Shown piece by piece: positions 35,524 through 44,519 of a stretch of 64,000 bases of DNA. The position numbers were made by a program, and so were the translations under genes. Each line of letters opens with the position of its first letter. Position 1 is the first letter of the stretch. Source of the DNA: an uncultured Pedobacter sp. (GTDB taxonomy: Bacteria; Bacteroidota; Bacteroidia; Sphingobacteriales; Sphingobacteriaceae); NCBI RefSeq assembly GCF_913776295.1, contig NZ_CAJYOJ010000043.1:78434-142433 (forward strand), given 5' to 3'. Below the pieces are notes generated by a model. The model did no database searches, was not told the origin of the DNA, and was given only the letters and a program-made list of their open reading frames with translations.

Positions 35524-35609
35524 GTCATGTCATGCTGAGTGCAGCGAAGAATCTTTGTCTGAAAGCAATGGCTTCATAGCAGCAGATCCTTCCTTCGTCA
35601 GGATGACAG
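35524..35609. repeat. Intergenic interspersed repeat overlapping a gene's 3' end
   Basis: Opens GTCATGCTGAGTGCAGCGAAGAATC and closes CCTTCGTCAGGATGACA, with imperfect inverted ends. The closing end contains the TGA stop (35598-35600) and last codons of the symporter gene. Confidence 0.65.
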
Positions 35610-36836
35610 ATTCTCCTTCTTCATCCAGTTTTTCCCTTCGGTAAACCTGGCAATTAACATGGCTGCTACATTATCACCCGTGGCATTTAACAAAGTAGCC
35701 ATGGGATCGACCAAAGTGCCAATGATCATCGCTGGCGGTAAGGCTTCCGGCGGCAACTGGTAAGCCGAAATCATCAATAATTCGCCTATATAACCGCCAT
35801 TTGGTATCCCACCTTCAACAATACTGACTAACACAGTAATGCCAAGTGCCAAAATAATCGTATCCACATGCGCCAAATCTTTACCAAATATGGCAAAAAC
35901 AACGGCAATTTTTATAATGGAACTGATGCTTGATCCATCTTTATGCAAAGTTGATCCCAAAGGAATCGTTACATTGGTAATATATGGCGATACGCCCATT
36001 CTAGTGGTTCCTTCCAGATTAGCAGGAATGGTAGCAATGCTGCTACAGGTTCCGATAGCCGTTAAAGAAGGTACAATATTGTTTTTCCAAAATAATTTTA
36101 TCGCCTTAAATCCACCCGCAAGAAAAGCGTAAAGAGTGAAAAAAACAATAAAATAAAACGCACCAACCCCATAATACAAACCAAGAGCTTTCGCATAGGT
36201 TCCAAAAAGCTGAGGGCCGAATACCCCAACCTGGTAAGCAAAATAAGCACCTAAACCAACGGGACCTAATTTCATAATCAAAATGATGAGTTTTTTCATC
36301 ACTTCGTTCCCTGAAACAAGGAATTTTTTAAATCCTTCCCCTTCTTTTTCGGCATACAAGGTTGAAAAACCAACCAATACAGAAAAAATAATTAGCGCCA
36401 GCATATTTTTTCTGCTTCCGATTTCAAAAAACTCACCAACGGTTAAAAGTTGGGTCATCTGTTCGCCAAACGACTGCATTGATTCAGGTTCAGCTGGCAA
36501 GGTAGCACTTCCCAATTGCTGATGGATAGGAAAAATCCATGTAGCAATCAGGGTTAAAACCGCGGAAATAAGTATGGTGGAAAGGAATACCAAAACTATA
36601 ATGGTTAATAATTTTCCTAATTTTTTTGTCCTATCTATATTTGCAATAGCGGAAGAAACCGCAAAAAATACCAATGGAATAACCGCTGTAAACAACAGGT
36701 TTAAAAATATATCTCCTAATGGTTTAATACTTTCAACACTCTTCCCAAAAATTAAGCCCACAATGCTTCCGGCAGTGATACCCGCCAAAAGCCATAGTAA
36801 GCCTGAATAATTTTTTAGGATGTTGTTTTTTTGCAT
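35598..36836 (-). CDS. Dicarboxylate/amino acid:cation symporter (SDF family)
   Basis: A 412-residue transporter of the sodium:dicarboxylate symporter family (PF00375, GltP/DctA-like). About eight hydrophobic helices plus re-entrant loops. The serine-rich re-entrant loop is seen in SLTAIGTCSSIATIPANLE, with VSPYITNVTIPLGSTLHKDG and LVDPMATLLNATGDNVAAML, the substrate- and cation-binding helices. It should import aspartate, glutamate or C4 acids with Na+ or H+. The ATG at 36836 is preferred over a TTG 4 codons upstream. The last residues (ENLSS) and stop come from an intergenic repeat. No regulator nearby. Confidence 0.9.
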   Translation of the reverse strand: MQKNNILKNYSGLLWLLAGITAGSIVGLIFGKSVESIKPLGDIFLNLLFTAVIPLVFFAVSSAIANIDRTKKLGKLLTIIVLVFLSTILISAVLTLIATWIFPIHQQLGSATLPAEPESMQSFGEQMTQLLTVGEFFEIGSRKNMLALIIFSVLVGFSTLYAEKEGEGFKKFLVSGNEVMKKLIILIMKLGPVGLGAYFAYQVGVFGPQLFGTYAKALGLYYGVGAFYFIVFFTLYAFLAGGFKAIKLFWKNNIVPSLTAIGTCSSIATIPANLEGTTRMGVSPYITNVTIPLGSTLHKDGSSISSIIKIAVVFAIFGKDLAHVDTIILALGITVLVSIVEGGIPNGGYIGELLMISAYQLPPEALPPAMIIGTLVDPMATLLNATGDNVAAMLIARFTEGKNWMKKENLSS

Positions 36837-36888
36837 AAATAATTTCAATAAACCTATCGGGTTTTAAAATCTGATAGGTTTGTTAGAT

Positions 36889-37887
36889 TTACAATCCCAA
36901 TTCTACTGAAATATCCAGCATCCTCTGTATCGGTTTACGCGCCTGTTCTATAATATGCTCAGGAACAGTTACTTCAGGCAGACCATTTTTAATACATAAA
37001 TATAGTTTTTCTAAAGTATTTCTTTTCATGTAGGGGCAATCGTTACAGGCACAGCTGTTGTTCGGCGGTGCCGGAATAAATGTTTTTGTCGGATTTGCCT
37101 TTTCCATCTGGTGGATAATTCCACTTTCGGTAGCCACAATAAATTCTGTAGCCGGGTTGGTGATGGTATATTTTAAAAGTCCGGTAGTAGAACCAATATA
37201 ATCAGCCATTTTCAAAACCACTTCTTCACATTCCGGGTGCGCAATAAATTTGGCATTCGGATGGCGTTCCTTCAGTTTTGTTATTTTTTCCTGCGAAAAA
37301 ATTTCGTGTACCATGCAGGCACCATTCCATAATACCAGATCGCGCCCCGTTTTCTTCGCTACGTAGGCTCCTAAGTTCCGATCTGGTCCAAATATTATTT
37401 TTTGGTCTTTAGGTAAACTTTCTACAATCTGTACTGCATTGGTACTTGTACAGACAATATCACTTAAAGCTTTTAATTCAGCTGTACAGTTTACGTAAGT
37501 GATGACCAGATGATCCGGATATTTCTCTTTAAACTTTCTGAATAAATGTGGTGGGCAACTATCTGCTAATGAGCAACCAGCTTTTACATCTGGCAACAAT
37601 ACTGTTTTGTTAGGAGATAGAATTTTTGCTGTTTCAGCCATAAAGTGTACACCGGCAAACACGATTACATCAGCATCTGTTTTTGCAGCTTCCTGTGATA
37701 AGCCTAAACTGTCTCCAATATAATCAGCAATATCCTGTATGTCAGGCTCTTGGTAATAATGTGCAAGGATTATGGCATTCTTTTCTTTTTTGAGTTTCTC
37801 AATCTCTGCAAAAAGATCGAGTGTAGGATCAATTTCTTCTTCTGCGAAACCCTTTTTATTGATTTCTTCTAAGACATCTATGTTCAT
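36889..37887 (-). CDS. nadA: Quinolinate synthase NadA
   Basis: A 332-residue iron-sulfur enzyme that condenses iminoaspartate with dihydroxyacetone phosphate to give quinolinate for NAD synthesis. Segments seen: [57 protein letters not shown] and [20 protein letters not shown]. Cysteines in the first and last of the cysteine-containing segments, with GCSLADSC, provide the cluster ligands. The ATG at 37887 is used; the longer frame starts with TTG. It is divergent from nadB, which makes its substrate. Confidence 0.96.
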   Translation of the reverse strand: MNIDVLEEINKKGFAEEEIDPTLDLFAEIEKLKKEKNAIILAHYYQEPDIQDIADYIGDSLGLSQEAAKTDADVIVFAGVHFMAETAKILSPNKTVLLPDVKAGCSLADSCPPHLFRKFKEKYPDHLVITYVNCTAELKALSDIVCTSTNAVQIVESLPKDQKIIFGPDRNLGAYVAKKTGRDLVLWNGACMVHEIFSQEKITKLKERHPNAKFIAHPECEEVVLKMADYIGSTTGLLKYTITNPATEFIVATESGIIHQMEKANPTKTFIPAPPNNSCACNDCPYMKRNTLEKLYLCIKNGLPEVTVPEHIIEQARKPIQRMLDISVELGL

Positions 37888-38339
37888 TTTAAAATTTTCC
37901 TTTTTTGAATTTTTGACGTTGGTCAAAGATAAAGCTTTCCACGTCTCAATAATTAATAAGTTATTTTAAATAAATAATTCTTGTTTGTTTATTAGTGTGT
38001 TAATAGTGTTGGCAATTTTAGAAATTTCTTTCGTATAGATAAGTTATTAATTGTTTACTAACATTTAGATTACATTTATCTAATATTATAGATTTGATTT
38101 TCAGCGCTATCTAAAATTCGTTCAAATTTTATCAATACTGGAATGTTAATTGTTTATAAGTGGGAAAAAAGTTAATTACTTGTATAAAGATGCTTAAAAA
38201 TTGCGCAAAAGATTGTGGCAAATTGTGTTTTTAGAGTAGCTTTAAACATTCAAATTTATTTGTTAGGATAATTTAGACACAAGGCTAACATTTATCAACT
38301 AGTTGTTAACATCGTGGATAAAGTAAATGTTTTTTATTA
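37888..38339. other. AT-rich divergent intergenic region between nadA and nadB
   Basis: About 450 bases with no convincing reading frame. A TAGATTTG box (38089-38096, plus strand) fits the -7 consensus but lacks a well-spaced -33 box. Close to nadB is an inverted repeat, AACATTTATC (from about 38288) against GATAAAGTAAATGTT (ending about 38332), enclosing a perfect CAACTAGTTG palindrome. These could be operator or leader structures for NAD-dependent control, but this is inference. Confidence 0.4.
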
Positions 38340-39926
38340 ATGAAGAAAGTAGATTTTCTGGTAATTGGTTCAGGTATAGCGGGTTTGAGTTTTGCACTTA
38401 AGGCAGCTAAGTTTGGTAAGGTTTTAATTGTAACCAAATCGAACGAAGATGAATCAAATACAAAATACGCTCAGGGCGGTGTTGCAGTTGTAGTAGATAA
38501 GGGTGATTCTTTTGAGAAACATATCGAAGATACGTTAATTGCCGGAGACGGATTATGTGATCAAAAAATTGTGGAAATCGTTGTAAAAGAGGGCCCTCAG
38601 CGTATTCAGGAGATCATTGATTATGGTATAAATTTCGATAAGGACAATGCTGGTTTTTACGATTTGGCTAAAGAGGGCGGGCACTCGGAACACCGCGTTT
38701 TGCACTATAAAGATATTACCGGGTACGAGATTGAACGGGTGTTGTTAAATGAAATTCACAAGAATAACAACATAGAGATATTAACACATTACTTCGCACT
38801 GGAGTTAATTACCCAGCACCACCTGGGTGAGTTTGTGGATAAACGTACTGAAGATATTAACTGTTATGGGATATATGCCTTTAACACAGAGCTTAACGAT
38901 GTGGAAAAGATTGTGGCAAATGTGACTGTAATGGCTTCGGGTGGTGCCGGACATGTATATTCAGCCACCACAAACCCGGTTATTGCCACAGGCGACGGCA
39001 TGGCCATGGTTTATCGTGCAAAAGGAAAAGTAAGGAATATGGAGTTCATTCAATTCCATCCAACTGCCTTGTATCATCCGGGAGAGTACCCGTCTTTCCT
39101 AATATCGGAAGCGGTGAGGGGTTTTGGTGGTGTTTTAAGGCGTAAGAATGGGGAAGAATTTATGCAGGAGTATGATGAGCGTAAATCACTGGCACCACGA
39201 GATATCGTAGCGCGTGCAGTAGACAATGAAATGAAAAAATCGGGAGACGATTTTGTTTATCTTGATATCACCATGCGAAAGAAAGCAGATATATTAAAAC
39301 ACTTTCCTAATATATATGCTAAATGTTTATCAATAGGCATTGATATGACGAAAGATTATATACCGGTTACACCTGCCTCTCATTACATGTGTGGGGGTAT
39401 CCTGGTTGATGAATATGGTCGTTCATCCATTAAAAATTTATATGCTTGTGGTGAGTGTTCTTCAACTGGCTTACATGGTGCTAATCGTTTGGCTTCTAAT
39501 TCGTTACTGGAGGCTACAGTATTTGCTCACCGAATCTATCAGGACGCTGTAGAAAATTTTAAAAGTAATATTATTCCCGATCATATTCCTGAATGGGATT
39601 CGCAAGGGGTTACTCAAAGTAACGAGGATGTACTGGTAACACATAACCTCAGAGAGTTACAAAAGATTATGGGCGATTATGTAGGTATTGTACGTTCTGA
39701 TTTCCGTTTGGAAAGGGCACATCGTCGCTTGTTTTTAATTCACCAGGAAACGGAAGAATTCTATAAAAAGAATAAAGTTTCAGTGAAACTCTGTGAGTTG
39801 AGAAATGTCATTCAAACGGCTTATCTGGTGATAAAATCTGCCATGCAAAGAAAGGAGAGCAGGGGGTTACATTATACCACAGATTATCCGGAGCATGCTA
39901 ATGAACTGGTAGATACTGTTTTTTAG
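38340..39926 (+). CDS. nadB: L-aspartate oxidase NadB
   Basis: A 528-residue flavoprotein that oxidises aspartate to iminoaspartate for NadA. FAD-binding VIGSGIAGLSFALKA is at the N-terminus; SNTKYAQGGVAVV, EGGHSEHRVLHYKDITG, MEFIQFHPTALYHPG and SEAVRGFGGVLRRKNGEEFM are the succinate dehydrogenase-like substrate segments. The C-terminal helical domain has the ACGECSSTGLHGANRLASNSLLEATVFA signature. Length is normal. It is divergent from nadA; nadC is not in the window. Confidence 0.96.
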   Translation: MKKVDFLVIGSGIAGLSFALKAAKFGKVLIVTKSNEDESNTKYAQGGVAVVVDKGDSFEKHIEDTLIAGDGLCDQKIVEIVVKEGPQRIQEIIDYGINFDKDNAGFYDLAKEGGHSEHRVLHYKDITGYEIERVLLNEIHKNNNIEILTHYFALELITQHHLGEFVDKRTEDINCYGIYAFNTELNDVEKIVANVTVMASGGAGHVYSATTNPVIATGDGMAMVYRAKGKVRNMEFIQFHPTALYHPGEYPSFLISEAVRGFGGVLRRKNGEEFMQEYDERKSLAPRDIVARAVDNEMKKSGDDFVYLDITMRKKADILKHFPNIYAKCLSIGIDMTKDYIPVTPASHYMCGGILVDEYGRSSIKNLYACGECSSTGLHGANRLASNSLLEATVFAHRIYQDAVENFKSNIIPDHIPEWDSQGVTQSNEDVLVTHNLRELQKIMGDYVGIVRSDFRLERAHRRLFLIHQETEEFYKKNKVSVKLCELRNVIQTAYLVIKSAMQRKESRGLHYTTDYPEHANELVDTVF

Positions 39927-39940
39927 AAGATATCTTTATA

Positions 39941-40028
39941 CTGATCCGATTGCTATCGGATTTAGTTCAGCATCTGACAAACTATATAAATAATCCTTTA
40001 AAGACCCTGAAATAGATTCAGGTTGACG
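39941..40028. repeat. Intergenic interspersed repeat (TGATCCGAT...GATTCAGGTTGACG)
   Basis: Contains CTGATCCGATTGCTATCGGAT, TTTAGTTCAGCATCTGACA and AGACCCTGAAATAGATTCAGG TTGACG in sequence. These modules recur at 40589-40668 and 47332-47410. It lies between nadB and the carbonic anhydrase gene. Confidence 0.65.
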
Positions 40029-40041
40029 TAAAATAGATATT

Positions 40042-40554
40042 ATGCCTTTAATACTGCCCGTAAAAGATAAATACCCTGAAATAGGAAAAGATAATTTCAT
40101 TGCAGAGAATGCCACGATTGTGGGTGATGTGGTAATAGGAGATAAATGTTCCGTATGGTTTAGTGCCGTGATCAGAGGCGATGTAAATGCCATTACGATC
40201 GGAAATGAATCAAACATTCAGGATGGTGCAGTAATTCATGCTACTTATTTAAAAGCTTCCACACATATTGGAAATAGGGTATCTGTTGGGCATAATGCTA
40301 TTGTACATGGCTGTAACGTTCGGGATCATGTTTTGATCGGTATGGGTGCCATTGTAATGGATCATGCGGTGATAGAAGAGTATTGTATAATAGCTGCCGG
40401 ATCTGTTGTACTGGAAAATACGATTTGCGAAACCGGTTATTTATATGCGGGTACACCTGCAAAAAAAATAAAGCCCCTTACCGAAGAGCAAAGGGCCTTA
40501 CTGAATAAACTACCAGATAATTATATCATGTATTCGGGGTGGTTTACAACCTAA
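40042..40554 (+). CDS. Gamma-class carbonic anhydrase family protein
   Basis: A 170-residue left-handed beta-helix protein with hexapeptide repeats (ATIVGDVVIGDKCSVWFSAVIRGD). The gamma-carbonic anhydrase zinc histidines are in VIHATY, SVGHNAIVHGC. The C-terminal helix (TPAKKIKPLTEEQRALLNKL) is typical. Members hydrate CO2 or bind metals without proven activity (YrdA/PaaY). Two repeats flank it. It stands alone on the strand. Confidence 0.9.
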   Translation: MPLILPVKDKYPEIGKDNFIAENATIVGDVVIGDKCSVWFSAVIRGDVNAITIGNESNIQDGAVIHATYLKASTHIGNRVSVGHNAIVHGCNVRDHVLIGMGAIVMDHAVIEEYCIIAAGSVVLENTICETGYLYAGTPAKKIKPLTEEQRALLNKLPDNYIMYSGWFTT

Positions 40555-40588
40555 TTTGTCATTAAACTATACGAAATAAACATAGTGT

Positions 40589-40668
40589 CGTCACCCTGAT
40601 CCGATAAATATCGGATTTATTTCAGGGTCTTTCGTGTCAAGGGATGCTGAAATAAATTCAGCATGACG
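40589..40668. repeat. Intergenic interspersed repeat, two nested hairpins
   Basis: CGTCACCCTGATCCGATAAA TATCGGATTTATTTCAGGGT forms one hairpin and GGATGCTGAAATAAATTCAG CATGACG a second. The outer ends CGTCA / TGACG also pair. This is the clearest copy of the CCTGATCCGAT / TGCTGAA repeat. Confidence 0.75.
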
Positions 40669-40696
40669 ATGGGATGAAATTGGTGTTAAAATATAG

Positions 40697-40770
40697 ATCT
40701 CTCCCCGCCTGTACGGGCAGGCCTGTCCGCACAGGCGGGCGCTCCACTGCGTTTCGGTCGAGACGACCGA
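40697..40770. repeat. Intergenic interspersed repeat (GCCTGTACGGGCAGGC type)
   Basis: GCCTGTACGGGCAGGC CTGTCCGCACAGGCGGGC gives strong stems, followed by CACTGCGTTTCGGTCGAGACGACC. Similar to the right half of the repeat at 34303-34420. It ends one base before the lipoprotein stop codon. Confidence 0.7.
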
Positions 40771-40771
40771 T

Positions 40772-42412
40772 TTATGGTGTTGGGGGTGGTATCACCAACG
40801 GATCTTCGCGTTCCCAGTTGGGTTTTAAATCCATTAATGCCTTCAAATACCATACTTTTTCAGGTTGATATCCTTCCTTAACATTTCCCGTGTCCCAGAT
40901 ACCATTTTTATTTTCATCGTAAATAACCCTGAGCATATATTTGCCTGCCGGATACTTTGAAAAAATAACTTTGGTGTTTTTGCTAACCGGAAAAGATTTT
41001 ACGACATCTTTTTTTTCATTTAGGAACTGTACCACATATCTTTTTGAAGTATCCGGTACAGTTACATTTAATACCAGGGTAGTGTAAGCATCCTGATTTT
41101 CGAGCGTAAAACGTTTCGTTATATCTTTATTTTTGGCATTAAATATGGCTGTGAAAGCGCCTGAACCCAATTTTAAATCGTAGTTTCTTTTGCTCTTCCA
41201 TGGATACCTGATATAGTATTTCAGAAAATCTGCACTATCTTTCACCACCTCGAAATTAGTTCTTTTTACTGAGTCTTCCAGAAGAGTGATTTTAGATGGA
41301 TCTGCAGCCGTTACCGGAAAGGGAAAAGTAAGGCTTAACTGCTGGAAAGGATTTAATTTGCCACCCGATAAGTTATCAGAAATGGTGATCTCACGTGTAT
41401 AAGTATCTTTTTTACCCCTTGTGAAGTTTAAGGTCTGCAAGAGTTTTCCCTGATCCTCAATGGCCACCTTTACTGAATCGAAACCCATATCGTTCAGCCA
41501 GATTTTAGCGGTATCATTATTTTTGGTAAAGTGAACATACTTTCCTGCATCTACTGCCGGAGGGTCGGTAATTGTTATTTTGGGATTCTTAAGCTGCTGA
41601 TTAAAGATAATTGATATACTACCATCATTGTTCAGTTTTCGGTCCAATACGCGGAATTCTGGTGCCAGTTCTTTAAATATCTGCAGGTTGATGTTCTCCA
41701 GGTTTTTGTCAATCACAATTGGTTCTTTTATAAATCCAACCTCGTCAGAAATCTGTTGGTATATTTTATCACCCCCTCCGGCACTTTCTTTAATGGCATA
41801 AACTTTATAAGTACCTTTTCTGAGGTTGCTCAGTTTATAGGTGCCTGCACTGTCGGTTGTGGTATATATTGATGGGCGTTTTTTTCCGAAAATTGTATCT
41901 CTTTCTAAAGGTAAAATAAATACGGTAACTTCTTTTTCAGGTTCATCACTTAGCGAATTGATTACTTTACCACTAATGGATAATGAATCGATCTCTGGTC
42001 CTGTAGAAAAAACATAAGATAGATTTTTAACAACATTTCCTTCATTTACATCTGCAATGGATTTCCCGAAATTCAAGGTATAGGTAGTGTTTTTTTCCAG
42101 GGAATCCTTGAGAATAATTTCCAGTCTTTTTTGTCTTTTTCTTAACTCCGGAACTTTTTCCTGATCGGGAGAAATTGAAAATTCTTTAAACTCATCTTTC
42201 AAATTAAAATATTCATCAAACTCTATGACGATTTTTTTAGCATTAAAATTTCTCGTTTGGTTTTTTGGAGTCATGCTTAAAACCTTTGGCGGTTTGGTAT
42301 CCTTTGGCCCGCCTTGTGGCGTTTGCATACTGGCACAACCAAAAAATAGGAGTAGCGTAACCACAACCGTTAAATTTTTAAGCTTAAAATAATGATTTTT
42401 TAAATTCGGCAT
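40772..42412 (-). CDS. Lipoprotein with N-terminal bacterial Ig-like domain
   Basis: A 546-residue secreted lipoprotein. The signal peptide ends with a lipobox FFGCAS (Cys26). It is followed by GGPKDTKPPKVLSMTPKNQTRNFNAKKIVIEFDEYF, typical of a Big_5 (SbsA) Ig-like domain in Bacteroidota, then beta-rich repeats including a SdrD-like or carboxypeptidase-regulatory-like fold (DSAGTYKLSNLRKGTYKVYAI). The end is a proline-rich PLVIPPPTP. Such proteins are common, one per genome, often near mnmG. The function is not known; it is likely on the outer membrane or in the periplasm. Confidence 0.85.
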   Translation of the reverse strand: MPNLKNHYFKLKNLTVVVTLLLFFGCASMQTPQGGPKDTKPPKVLSMTPKNQTRNFNAKKIVIEFDEYFNLKDEFKEFSISPDQEKVPELRKRQKRLEIILKDSLEKNTTYTLNFGKSIADVNEGNVVKNLSYVFSTGPEIDSLSISGKVINSLSDEPEKEVTVFILPLERDTIFGKKRPSIYTTTDSAGTYKLSNLRKGTYKVYAIKESAGGGDKIYQQISDEVGFIKEPIVIDKNLENINLQIFKELAPEFRVLDRKLNNDGSISIIFNQQLKNPKITITDPPAVDAGKYVHFTKNNDTAKIWLNDMGFDSVKVAIEDQGKLLQTLNFTRGKKDTYTREITISDNLSGGKLNPFQQLSLTFPFPVTAADPSKITLLEDSVKRTNFEVVKDSADFLKYYIRYPWKSKRNYDLKLGSGAFTAIFNAKNKDITKRFTLENQDAYTTLVLNVTVPDTSKRYVVQFLNEKKDVVKSFPVSKNTKVIFSKYPAGKYMLRVIYDENKNGIWDTGNVKEGYQPEKVWYLKALMDLKPNWEREDPLVIPPPTP

Positions 42413-42533
42413 ATTTTAATCGTTCTGACGGATTTTCATCTATTTTGGAATGTTAATATTAAAAAAGTTTTTTTCTTTCTTAAATCGCTTTATTTGAGGT
42501 TGTTATTTTATAAGTTAAATATTTGATTATCAG

Positions 42534-44396
42534 TTACTTATTAATATACACCATTAAAACAAAGATATCCGATGGTGAAACGCCCGAAATTCTTGAAGCC
42601 TGACCTAAAGTACGCGGTTTAATCTTAAATAATTTTTCACGCGCCTCTTTTGATATGGATACAATTTTGTTATAATCAAAATCCGGCCTAATTTCTTTGT
42701 CTTCCATTTTCAGCATTTTAGCTACGATTTCATTTTCTTTCTCAAAATAGCTTTCGTACTTAATTTTAATTTCTGCTTGTTCAATAGTCTCCTGATCTAA
42801 TGCTTTGGTAGCTTCCGTTAAGGGTTTACTCACTTTAATGATGTCTTGTAAACCAACATGAGGCCTGCCCACTAAACTGTGGATCTTTACATTTTGATTT
42901 AAGGCACTGGAACCTAAACTTTCAAGCATTGGATTTGCATCTGCCATTTCAATTCCCTGGCTTTTGGTAAATTTTACTAAAGCCTCAGCATCTGCAACTT
43001 TCTTATTTACCTTAGCTAAACGTTCATCAGAAATCAGACCAAGCTCATGCCCGATAGGAGAGAGGCGGATATCCGCATTGTCTTGTCTCAACAATAAACG
43101 GTGTTCGGCTCTTGAAGTAAACATGCGGTAAGGTTCTTCTGTTCCCTTCGTTACCAGATCATCGATTAAAACGCCAATATAACTTTCAGATCTTTTCATG
43201 ATCAACTCATGTTTTTCTGTTATTTTTTGATGTGCATTGATACCAGCCATGAAACCTTGACAGGCTGCTTCTTCATAACCTGTCGTTCCATTGATCTGAC
43301 CTGCTAAAAATAAATTGCTGATTAATTTGGTCTCAAGAGTTAACGATAATTGGGTAGGAGGGAAGAAATCGTACTCAATGGCATAACCTGGTCTGAACAT
43401 TTTGGCCTGTTCGAAACCTGGAATTAATCTTAATGCTTTAAACTGGACATCCTCAGGAAGGGATGTCGAAAAACCATTGACATAAATTTCGCAGGTATTC
43501 CATCCTTCAGGTTCAACAAAAATTTGATGTCTGTCTCGTTCCGCGAATCGGTTAATTTTATCTTCAATAGAGGGACAATATCTCGGACCAAGACCTTTGA
43601 TGCGACCGGTAAACATAGGCGATTTTTCAAAACCTTCCTTTAAGGTTTCATGTACATCGTCATTGGTATAAGTAATCCAGCAACAACGTTGATCAGTTGA
43701 AACCTCGGTATCTGTGTAGGAAAATTTACCGGGATTTTCATCGCCCCATTGTTCTTCCATTTTAGCATAATTAAGACTTCTTCCATCAACCCGGGGTGGG
43801 GTACCGGTTTTCATTCTACCTGCTTCCATACCCAAATCTACCAGTTGTTCGGTAATGCCGGTAGATGCTCGTTCTGCTGTTCTTCCGCCACCAAATTTCT
43901 TTTCTCCGATGTGCATCACGCCATTCAAAAAAGTGCCATTGGTTAATACCACTGCTTTACTTTCGATCTCAATACCTAATGAGGTTTTTACGCCATATGC
44001 AGTATTGCCCTTCACCAATATTCCAATTACGCTATCTTGCCAGATGTCCAGATTTGGTGTTCTTTCCAATGCTAATCGCCACTCTTCTGCAAAACGCATT
44101 CGGTCAATCTGTGCTCTCGGACTCCACATCGCTGGTCCTTTAGATTTGTTGAGCATACGAAATTGTATGGTCGATTTATCAGAGATTATTCCTGAATAAC
44201 CGCCCATTGCATCTACCTCACGAACGATTTGTCCTTTGGCAACACCCCCCATCGCAGGATTACAACTCATTTGGGCAATCGTACCCATATTCATTGTAAT
44301 CAATAAAACTGATGATCCTAAATTGGCAGCAGCAGCAGCAGCTTCACAACCGGCATGGCCCGCACCAACCACAATCAAATCATATTTTGAAAACAT
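42534..44396 (-). CDS. mnmG: tRNA uridine-5-carboxymethylaminomethyl modification enzyme MnmG
   Basis: A 620-residue FAD protein which, with MnmE, modifies the wobble uridine of several tRNAs. The FAD-binding motif [12 protein letters not shown] is at the N-terminus, with [30 protein letters not shown] and the C-terminal [18 protein letters not shown]. The C-terminal helical domain that binds MnmE and tRNA is present. The ATG at 44396 is preferred; a longer frame begins with TTG inside the parS-like palindrome. Two parS-like sites lie upstream. mnmE is not in the window. Confidence 0.97.
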   Translation of the reverse strand: MFSKYDLIVVGAGHAGCEAAAAAANLGSSVLLITMNMGTIAQMSCNPAMGGVAKGQIVREVDAMGGYSGIISDKSTIQFRMLNKSKGPAMWSPRAQIDRMRFAEEWRLALERTPNLDIWQDSVIGILVKGNTAYGVKTSLGIEIESKAVVLTNGTFLNGVMHIGEKKFGGGRTAERASTGITEQLVDLGMEAGRMKTGTPPRVDGRSLNYAKMEEQWGDENPGKFSYTDTEVSTDQRCCWITYTNDDVHETLKEGFEKSPMFTGRIKGLGPRYCPSIEDKINRFAERDRHQIFVEPEGWNTCEIYVNGFSTSLPEDVQFKALRLIPGFEQAKMFRPGYAIEYDFFPPTQLSLTLETKLISNLFLAGQINGTTGYEEAACQGFMAGINAHQKITEKHELIMKRSESYIGVLIDDLVTKGTEEPYRMFTSRAEHRLLLRQDNADIRLSPIGHELGLISDERLAKVNKKVADAEALVKFTKSQGIEMADANPMLESLGSSALNQNVKIHSLVGRPHVGLQDIIKVSKPLTEATKALDQETIEQAEIKIKYESYFEKENEIVAKMLKMEDKEIRPDFDYNKIVSISKEAREKLFKIKPRTLGQASRISGVSPSDIFVLMVYINK

Positions 44397-44415
44397 TTTA
44401 TTTATATTTTGTAGC

Positions 44416-44431
44416 TGTTCCACGTGGAACA
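44416..44431. other. parS-like ParB-binding site, perfect palindrome
   Basis: TGTTCCACGTGGAACA is a perfect 16-base palindrome matching the parS consensus TGTTNCACGTGNAACA. It lies 20 bases upstream of mnmG, 76 bases from a second copy. Confidence 0.88.
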
Positions 44432-44491
44432 ATTTAATTTTGGTAACTTATTACTAGAGGTTGAAAATAGATTTTAGCTAAACCTTTGGAA

Positions 44492-44507
44492 TGTTTCACG
44501 TGAAACG
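44492..44507. other. parS-like ParB-binding site, second copy
   Basis: TGTTTCACGTGAAACG matches the parS consensus at 15 of 16 positions. It lies in the gap between mnmG and the ABC-F gene, 12 bases past the end of the latter. Confidence 0.85.
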
Positions 44508-44519
44508 TCATCCTATATT

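Noticed and set aside
44397..44519. The replication origin itself
   Set aside because: parS-like sites are present, but no dnaA gene, DnaA-box cluster or AT-rich unwinding region was seen within the gap.
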